NCBI GenBank assembly: GCA_905200615.1
Contig: CAJKLB010000037.1
Location: 1-24,475, forward strand
Reading direction: 5' to 3'
Origin: an uncultured Selenomonadales bacterium
GTDB lineage: Bacteria > Bacillota > Clostridia > Christensenellales > QALW01
Length of the DNA: 24,475 nt
The notes under the pieces: model-generated
What the model saw: only the letters and a program-made list of their open reading frames with translations
Database searches by the model: none
Told to the model about the DNA's origin: nothing
Part shown: positions 20,572 to 24,475 of the stretch, in pieces
Position numbering within the stretch: position 1 is the stretch's first letter
Layout of the letters: every line of letters starts with the position of its first letter
Program-made: the position numbers and the translations under genes

Positions 20572-22725
20572 TTATTCACTTTTACGGCGTCGGATAAATA
20601 CTACGGTCAGAATTCCTGCGCATACAAGCAGTGCGATGCCTGAGATAACAAAGAAATTCAGCCCGTCGCCGGTGTTTGACGGAAGATTCCCGCCGTTGTC
20701 AGTTGAACCGGGATTATCGCTGCCTGTGTTCTCGCCGTTGCTGCCGCCGGAAACAACATTGCTTTTAATAATCTCATACAACTTTTCGGCAAAGATATCG
20801 TGACTTTCTTTGTCGGGGTGAACGCCGTCGGTTCCGTTATATGTTGCGCCCCATTCATCTGAATTGACAAGAACTATACGACGGTCTTTGTTGTATGTTT
20901 CAACGATTTCGCAAATCTGCTGTTTCGCACTTTTGTTAAAGGGAATCATCACAAAAACAGTGGCATCTTTGTTTACGGAAAACAGCACATCAAGCAGGCG
21001 CGTGTAATCAGTCTTGAATCTTTCGGGCTCGTTTTGAGCAACTTTGCGGTCATTTGTGCCTAAATTCAGCACAAAATAATCAATTTTACGGCTTGAAATA
21101 TCGTAATCCCTGTCAGCAGGGTCGCAGCCGAGTTCAGCCCATTTAAGATAGCGGTTTACCATACCGAGTTCGTCCACGCCGATACCCGCCGTAGCGGTGA
21201 TTCCGCCGTAGGCAACGGTGTTGAATTCCCAGCCAAGTTTCATACCCGTTTTATAGGCGTATGAATCAATATAATTGTTGGACGAGGGATTTATATAGCC
21301 CTCGGTAATTGAATCGCCCACGAATTCTATAACGGTTTTCGGTTCCTGCTTTAAGGTTGAAGCGTTTTTATCGAGAATAAAGCCGTAAATTTCCGGCATG
21401 CATTTTTGCGCAGAGGCTATGATTCTTACCGTATGAGTGCCGGAAGAGAGATTTTCGGCAAGCTTTGTTACGCCGCCGATACGGAGAAGCACGGGTGCGC
21501 CGCCGTCAACGGAAACATACACGTTTTTGCCGGCAGTAGACACCAGATAAAGGCGGGTGCCTGTAAACTTTATTTCGGCATAGCCTTCCCAAGCGCCGCA
21601 CATCGTATCGTTCTCATACAGCCAACGTCCCGAATAAACTATGTTTTCGTCATTGGCGGGAACAAGTCCGGAAACGTATTTTGTGCCGTCTTCGGTGACT
21701 TCACCCGCGGCGGGATTAAAAGAGCGGGTAAGCGCAAGGCATTTTCTTGTAATTGACCAGCCTTCGGCAAAACCGAATTCGTCGCTGTCAAAAGACGGGT
21801 TTTCAACGATGTTTTTGTAGGGGAACGGCGAGATTATGCAAAGCGAATCAAGTTCAATGTCACAGGTTGAGGGCTTTTTGTTGCCGTCAAGAGTATAAAT
21901 GAAGAAGTACGCGCTTTTTACGTTGGCGGGAATCGTAACGGTGCCTGAAATCTGCGTCCATGAAGTTGAAAGTTTTATGTTTTCGGTTTGCGGCCACGAT
22001 TTTGTGCCGTCCTGCGCAATGACCTCTACGCCGATACGGCAGGTTGCGTCAAGATTCTCTTTCAGGCGTGCCTGTGCCGATACGGTAAATGTTCCGCCGC
22101 CCAAAGCATTTACTTTGTCGGTGATAAACTGCATAGGTCCGGCGGCGCTTTCACTGCGCCTGGTAACGGTTAAAAAATTACCATCAGGGTTGGTGTTAAT
22201 GCCTTTGTATCGGGTACTTTTTACCGTGGCTTTATTGCCCGGAGCAGGCGTAACGTATTCGGTTCTGTCGGGAATAAGGCTTGCGGCGCCTACGTTAAGC
22301 GCAGTAATTCCCGTTGTTGCCGCAAGGGAACAGTTAACGGAAACGGAAGAAATCTCACTTGCATTCTGTAAAAAAAGCACGGCAAAATTGCCCTCGCCGA
22401 CGGTGTCGCCGATAACGGAAAGTGTTTCGCCGGGCGCGATTTCGGTTTCGCGGGAATAGATAACCGCCCAGTCCGATTTTCGCAATTCAACTTTAACCTG
22501 CATTACGGATTTATTATTGTTCTTTACAATAAATTCCGACTTGCCGTCCTTGATGTATTCGGAAGTGTTTTTCATAAAATACATAAAGTGTGACTTGCCC
22601 TCAACGGGCGCGGATATGGCATACTCACAGCCGTTTGCGGCACTTTCGGCTTTTATGCACGGGAAAGCGGTTGCTGTTCCTGCAAGAATAAGCACAGATA
22701 AAATTGCAGATAAAAAACGGTTCAT
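20572..22725 (-). CDS. Secreted, surface-anchored SGNH-hydrolase esterase with carbohydrate-binding region
   Basis: This 717-residue exported protein starts with a signal peptide (MNRFLSAILSVLILAGTATA). A CBM_4_9-like beta-sandwich (about 180-310) precedes a CE2-like N-terminal module. The SGNH hydrolase has GDSITEG with Ser472, GTND with Asn558, and DGVHPD with Asp633 and His636. This set fits an acetyl-xylan or similar carbohydrate deacetylase. A low-complexity Gly/Asn/Ser linker leads to NLPSNTGD, a variant sortase-like motif, then a membrane helix and RRRKSE. AAGGGG lies 8 nt before the ATG, and a consensus promoter precedes it. It stands alone on the minus strand and has no evident link to the iron genes. 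Confidence 0.92.
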   Translation of the reverse strand: MNRFLSAILSVLILAGTATAFPCIKAESAANGCEYAISAPVEGKSHFMYFMKNTSEYIKDGKSEFIVKNNNKSVMQVKVELRKSDWAVIYSRETEIAPGETLSVIGDTVGEGNFAVLFLQNASEISSVSVNCSLAATTGITALNVGAASLIPDRTEYVTPAPGNKATVKSTRYKGINTNPDGNFLTVTRRSESAAGPMQFITDKVNALGGGTFTVSAQARLKENLDATCRIGVEVIAQDGTKSWPQTENIKLSTSWTQISGTVTIPANVKSAYFFIYTLDGNKKPSTCDIELDSLCIISPFPYKNIVENPSFDSDEFGFAEGWSITRKCLALTRSFNPAAGEVTEDGTKYVSGLVPANDENIVYSGRWLYENDTMCGAWEGYAEIKFTGTRLYLVSTAGKNVYVSVDGGAPVLLRIGGVTKLAENLSSGTHTVRIIASAQKCMPEIYGFILDKNASTLKQEPKTVIEFVGDSITEGYINPSSNNYIDSYAYKTGMKLGWEFNTVAYGGITATAGIGVDELGMVNRYLKWAELGCDPADRDYDISSRKIDYFVLNLGTNDRKVAQNEPERFKTDYTRLLDVLFSVNKDATVFVMIPFNKSAKQQICEIVETYNKDRRIVLVNSDEWGATYNGTDGVHPDKESHDIFAEKLYEIIKSNVVSGGSNGENTGSDNPGSTDNGGNLPSNTGDGLNFFVISGIALLVCAGILTVVFIRRRKSE

Positions 22726-22754
22726 TTCTTTTACCCCTTATATTTTGTGCTTTT

Positions 22755-22783
22755 ATTGTATATGTTCAAAGAGGCAAAGTCAA
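22755..22783 (-). promoter_or_regulatory. Promoter of the SGNH esterase gene
   Basis: On the minus strand, TTGACT (22778-22783) and TACAAT (22755-22760) are 17 nt apart, about 30 nt upstream of the gene's start codon. Confidence 0.75.
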
Positions 22784-22902
22784 GACACTATTTTATTTAT
22801 TTCCGATACTATTTTAACATTTTTGAAAAATGTAATTAAAAAAGCGGACGCCGGTCTGATATGCACCCCAAAAGTTAGACACTTTTGGAGGTGTATATTT
22901 TT

Positions 22903-23286
22903 ATGGGTAAAAGAAAAAACAAAGTTTATAGTGCAGAATTTAAAATCGGTGTTATAATGGATATGCGAGAACACCGATTGGGGTATCGAGAAACAGCACG
23001 AAAGTACGATTTAGTAAGGCAATCTGAAACAGCAGCAGCTTCAATGTTACATCGGTGGGAACGCATATACCTAGAAGAAGGAGCCGAAGGTCTAATGAAA
23101 GAAAGACGAGGCAGAGCTTGTTCCGCTAGCGGAACAAGAAAAGGCAGACCACCTAAGTTAGATAAAAAGGTTGAGGAAGATTTAATTGCCGAAAACCAAC
23201 GACTTCGTATGGAGATAGAATACTTAAAAAAACTGAGTGCCTTAGTTCTTGCGGAAGAGCGAGAGAACGGCAAAAAGCAAAAATAA
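22903..23286 (+). CDS. IS3-family transposase OrfA
   Basis: This 127-residue helix-turn-helix protein binds IS ends and, in intact elements, forms the OrfAB transposase by a -1 frameshift. The N-terminal homeodomain-like region (KVYSAEFKIGVIMDMREHRL, GYRETARKYDL) is followed by a linker (RRGRACSASGTRKGRPPK) and a C-terminal leucine-zipper-like helix (IAENQRLRMEIEYLKKLSAL). ATG 22903 follows GGAGGTG (22887-22893). An A7 run at 23226-23232 (TTA AAA AAA CTG) is a plausible A_AAA_AAA slippery site. With orfB destroyed it has no transposition role. Confidence 0.88.
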   Translation: MGKRKNKVYSAEFKIGVIMDMREHRLGYRETARKYDLVRQSETAAASMLHRWERIYLEEGAEGLMKERRGRACSASGTRKGRPPKLDKKVEEDLIAENQRLRMEIEYLKKLSALVLAEERENGKKQK

Positions 23287-23426
23287 TCTCTGAACTAAGG
23301 CAAAAGTATCCGCTGAAAGATTTGCTTAAGCTATCAGGTCTTGCTCGCAGCACATACTATTACTATTTAAAACAACCGAATAAAGATAAATACGAATGCG
23401 AAAAGCAAGAAATACAAGAAATCTAA
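23233..23426 (+). pseudogene. IS3-family OrfB remnant
   Basis: In the -1 frame relative to OrfA, the start of an integrase-type OrfB is readable: RARERQKAKIISELRQKYPL, then a segment with SGLARSTYYYYLKQP. It meets TAA at 23424-23426 where the intact family would have Tyr (EIYNTNKGRYG). The remnant NTNKGRYG then meets a second stop near 23450, after which homology ends. The DDE catalytic domain is entirely absent. Confidence 0.8.
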
Positions 23427-23483
23427 AATACAAATAAAGGTAGATACGGATAAAAGAAAACAATATTATATGAAGTGAGAACT

Positions 23484-23927
23484 ATGGATATTAAAGAGGT
23501 AAAAGAAGGTAAAAAACAATATCTTAATTTGCTGTTATTGGCAGATGAACAGGAAAATATGATAGACCGATATCTTGCAAATGGAACGATGTATGTTTTA
23601 GAGGATGATGGAGTCAAAGCAGAATGTGTTGTGTTAGATGTCGGTGGCGGAGTGCTTGAAATAAAAAACATTGCCACAGATCCACAGTTTCACGGTAAGG
23701 GCTACGGTAAAGCATTGATTGAGTTTATTGTCAAAAAATATAAGAGTGATTATTCGATATTGCAGGTCGGAACGGGTGACAGCCCATCAACAATCCCATT
23801 TTATGAAAAGTGCGGTTTTATCCGTTCTCATATTATAAAGAACTTCTTTGCTGATAATTATGACCACCCGATTTATGATAGTGGTGTGAAGCTGATAGAT
23901 ATGATTTACTTGCGAAAAAATATATAA
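23484..23927 (+). CDS. GNAT-family N-acetyltransferase
   Basis: This 147-residue cytoplasmic protein has the GNAT acetyl-CoA signature QFHGKGYGKAL (about 73-83) after a beta-strand LEIKNIATDP, and the later IPFYEKCGF motif. These are typical of enzymes that transfer acetyl from acetyl-CoA to an amine. The substrate is not predictable. I use ATG 23484; an in-frame GTG at 23475 falls on the likely ribosome site GAAGTGAG. It lies directly after the IS remnant, so its native promoter may have been lost or supplied by the insertion. A hairpin follows, then an XRE regulator. Confidence 0.88.
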   Translation: MDIKEVKEGKKQYLNLLLLADEQENMIDRYLANGTMYVLEDDGVKAECVVLDVGGGVLEIKNIATDPQFHGKGYGKALIEFIVKKYKSDYSILQVGTGDSPSTIPFYEKCGFIRSHIIKNFFADNYDHPIYDSGVKLIDMIYLRKNI

Positions 23928-23955
23928 AAACAAGAACATATCCAATGTTCATATG

Positions 23956-23981
23956 CGTTGCTTGTAGCAACGGTTTGTTTT
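23956..23981 (+). terminator. Probable terminator after the acetyltransferase
   Basis: CGTTGC (23956-23961) pairs with GCAACG (23967-23972), loop TTGTA, followed by GTTTGTTTT. TACAAT (23985-23990) just after could be a -10 box for the next gene, with only a poor -35. Confidence 0.6.
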
Positions 23982-24025
23982 GAATACAATAATGGTAACG
24001 ACTGAAAGAAAGGTGGTTATCCATA

Positions 24026-24475
24026 ATGCTGAATGAAAATATTAAATCATTAAGAAAGTCAAAAGGACTTTCGCAGGAAGAACTTGCTGTAAAACTAAAT
24101 GTAGTGCGGCAAACCATTTCTAAATGGGAAAAAGGCTTGTCTGTGCCTGATTCCGATATGTTAATTTCCCTGTCGGAAGTATTGGAAACTCCCGTAAGCA
24201 CTTTGCTCGGAGGAACGATTGATGAGCCAAAGCCGGATGATTTAAAAGTGATTTCCGAAAAGTTGGAGGTTATAAATCTACAGCTCGCCAAAAGGAAAAC
24301 AACGAGACGAAAGATATTTCATTGGGGTTTTATCTCATTATGTGTGTTGATCGTAATTGTTTTTGCGGTTATATTCGTGCTGAACAGTCCATACTTGGGA
24401 TGGGATTACAGTAAACCTGAAACCGAAGTTATGGGAGTAGGCTTTCACGCATTGGAGTGGCTGTTCGTAAGAGTA
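24026..24475 (+). CDS. XRE-family regulator with membrane helix (3' end outside window)
   Basis: At least 150 residues are visible, cut by the window edge. The N-terminal Cro/C1-type helix-turn-helix (NENIKSLRKSKGLSQEELAV, then VVRQTISKWEKGLSVPDSDM) is followed by LLGG, a linker helix and a membrane helix (about 98-118, after TTRRKIFHWGF). A short external segment (NSPYLGWDYSKPETE) follows. HTH regulators with a membrane anchor are common near antimicrobial-peptide or transporter genes in Firmicutes. AAAGGTGG (24009-24016) precedes ATG 24026. The target is not visible here. Confidence 0.88.
   Translation, partial: MLNENIKSLRKSKGLSQEELAVKLNVVRQTISKWEKGLSVPDSDMLISLSEVLETPVSTLLGGTIDEPKPDDLKVISEKLEVINLQLAKRKTTRRKIFHWGFISLCVLIVIVFAVIFVLNSPYLGWDYSKPETEVMGVGFHALEWLFVRV

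Larger units (their letters stand above)
22862..23470 (+). mobile_element. Truncated IS3-family (IS150-like) element
   Basis: The left end starts TGCACCCCAAAAGTTAGACA (22862-22881), typical of IS150-group ends. CCAAAAGT and ACTTTTGG (22868-22888) form a hairpin next to the orfA ribosome site, which would hide that site in transcripts entering from outside. orfA is intact. orfB breaks off after about 70 codons, with two nonsense codons. No right-end inverted repeat is found, so the element is immobile. The right limit is approximate. Confidence 0.85.

Noticed and set aside
22517..22957. Plus-strand open frame running from the SGNH antisense region into the IS
   Set aside because: It is antisense to the esterase signal peptide and crosses the IS end; no ribosome site.
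1..24475. CRISPR arrays, tRNA or rRNA genes and known riboswitches
   Set aside because: No regularly spaced repeats, cloverleaf sequences or recognisable riboswitch cores were seen when reading both strands.

Overview
The window looks like chromosomal DNA of an anaerobic gut Clostridium-class bacterium, probably near the Ruminococcaceae/Oscillospiraceae. This rests on low-to-moderate GC, strong AGGAGG ribosome sites, TTGACA/TATAAT promoters, clostridial families (DUF2325, DUF3793, FeoB-associated Cys-rich protein) and NPxTG/LPxTG-like surface anchoring. The species cannot be fixed from this sequence. No rRNA, tRNA or CRISPR array was seen.

Positions 1-15,000 form an iron-homeostasis island. 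A ferrous-iron uptake operon (feoA, a second feoA, feoB, a small Cys-rich FeoB partner; 345-3531) leads into a small DtxR-like repressor, a LolD/MacB-type ABC pump (ATPase plus FtsX-like permease) and an AraC-type activator (3593-7931). Further units follow: DUF2325-DUF3793-flavodoxin (8083-9390), a heterodimeric ABC transporter resembling the YbtPQ/IrtAB siderophore importers (9598-13114), a SAM methyltransferase with a CxxC heavy-metal-binding protein (13278-14160), and ferritin (14260-14769). Together they cover uptake, storage, an iron-free electron carrier and probable siderophore traffic.

The most striking feature is the regulatory wiring. An 18-bp palindrome of the form GGTTAGC-N4-GCTAAYY occurs at least six times: twice in the feo leader, before feoB, across the repressor's own ribosome site and start codon, and before two distal units. 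It is probably the operator of the DtxR-like protein. A second signal, a 13-bp direct repeat GTCTNNNTGGAGC with an exact 21-bp period, occurs at four promoters. In each case 22 nt separate it from the -10 box, which fits activation by the encoded AraC protein. Two promoters carry both signals at an identical spacing of 72 intervening nt, plus an inverted repeat whose arms differ in a compensatory way.

Positions 15,000-19,750 are decaying. A secreted-protein gene is frameshifted. A CydDC-like ABC pair has an in-frame amber codon in its first gene and a one-base A-run frameshift in its second. The second gene is also truncated and fused in frame to the C-terminal half of a large serine recombinase. 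A remnant mobile-element edge follows. Positions 19,750-24,475 are an unrelated patchwork: a membrane-protein fragment, a candidate small RNA between a strong promoter and a terminator, a secreted SGNH esterase on the minus strand, a truncated IS3/IS150-type element, a GNAT acetyltransferase and a partial XRE-family regulator cut by the window end.
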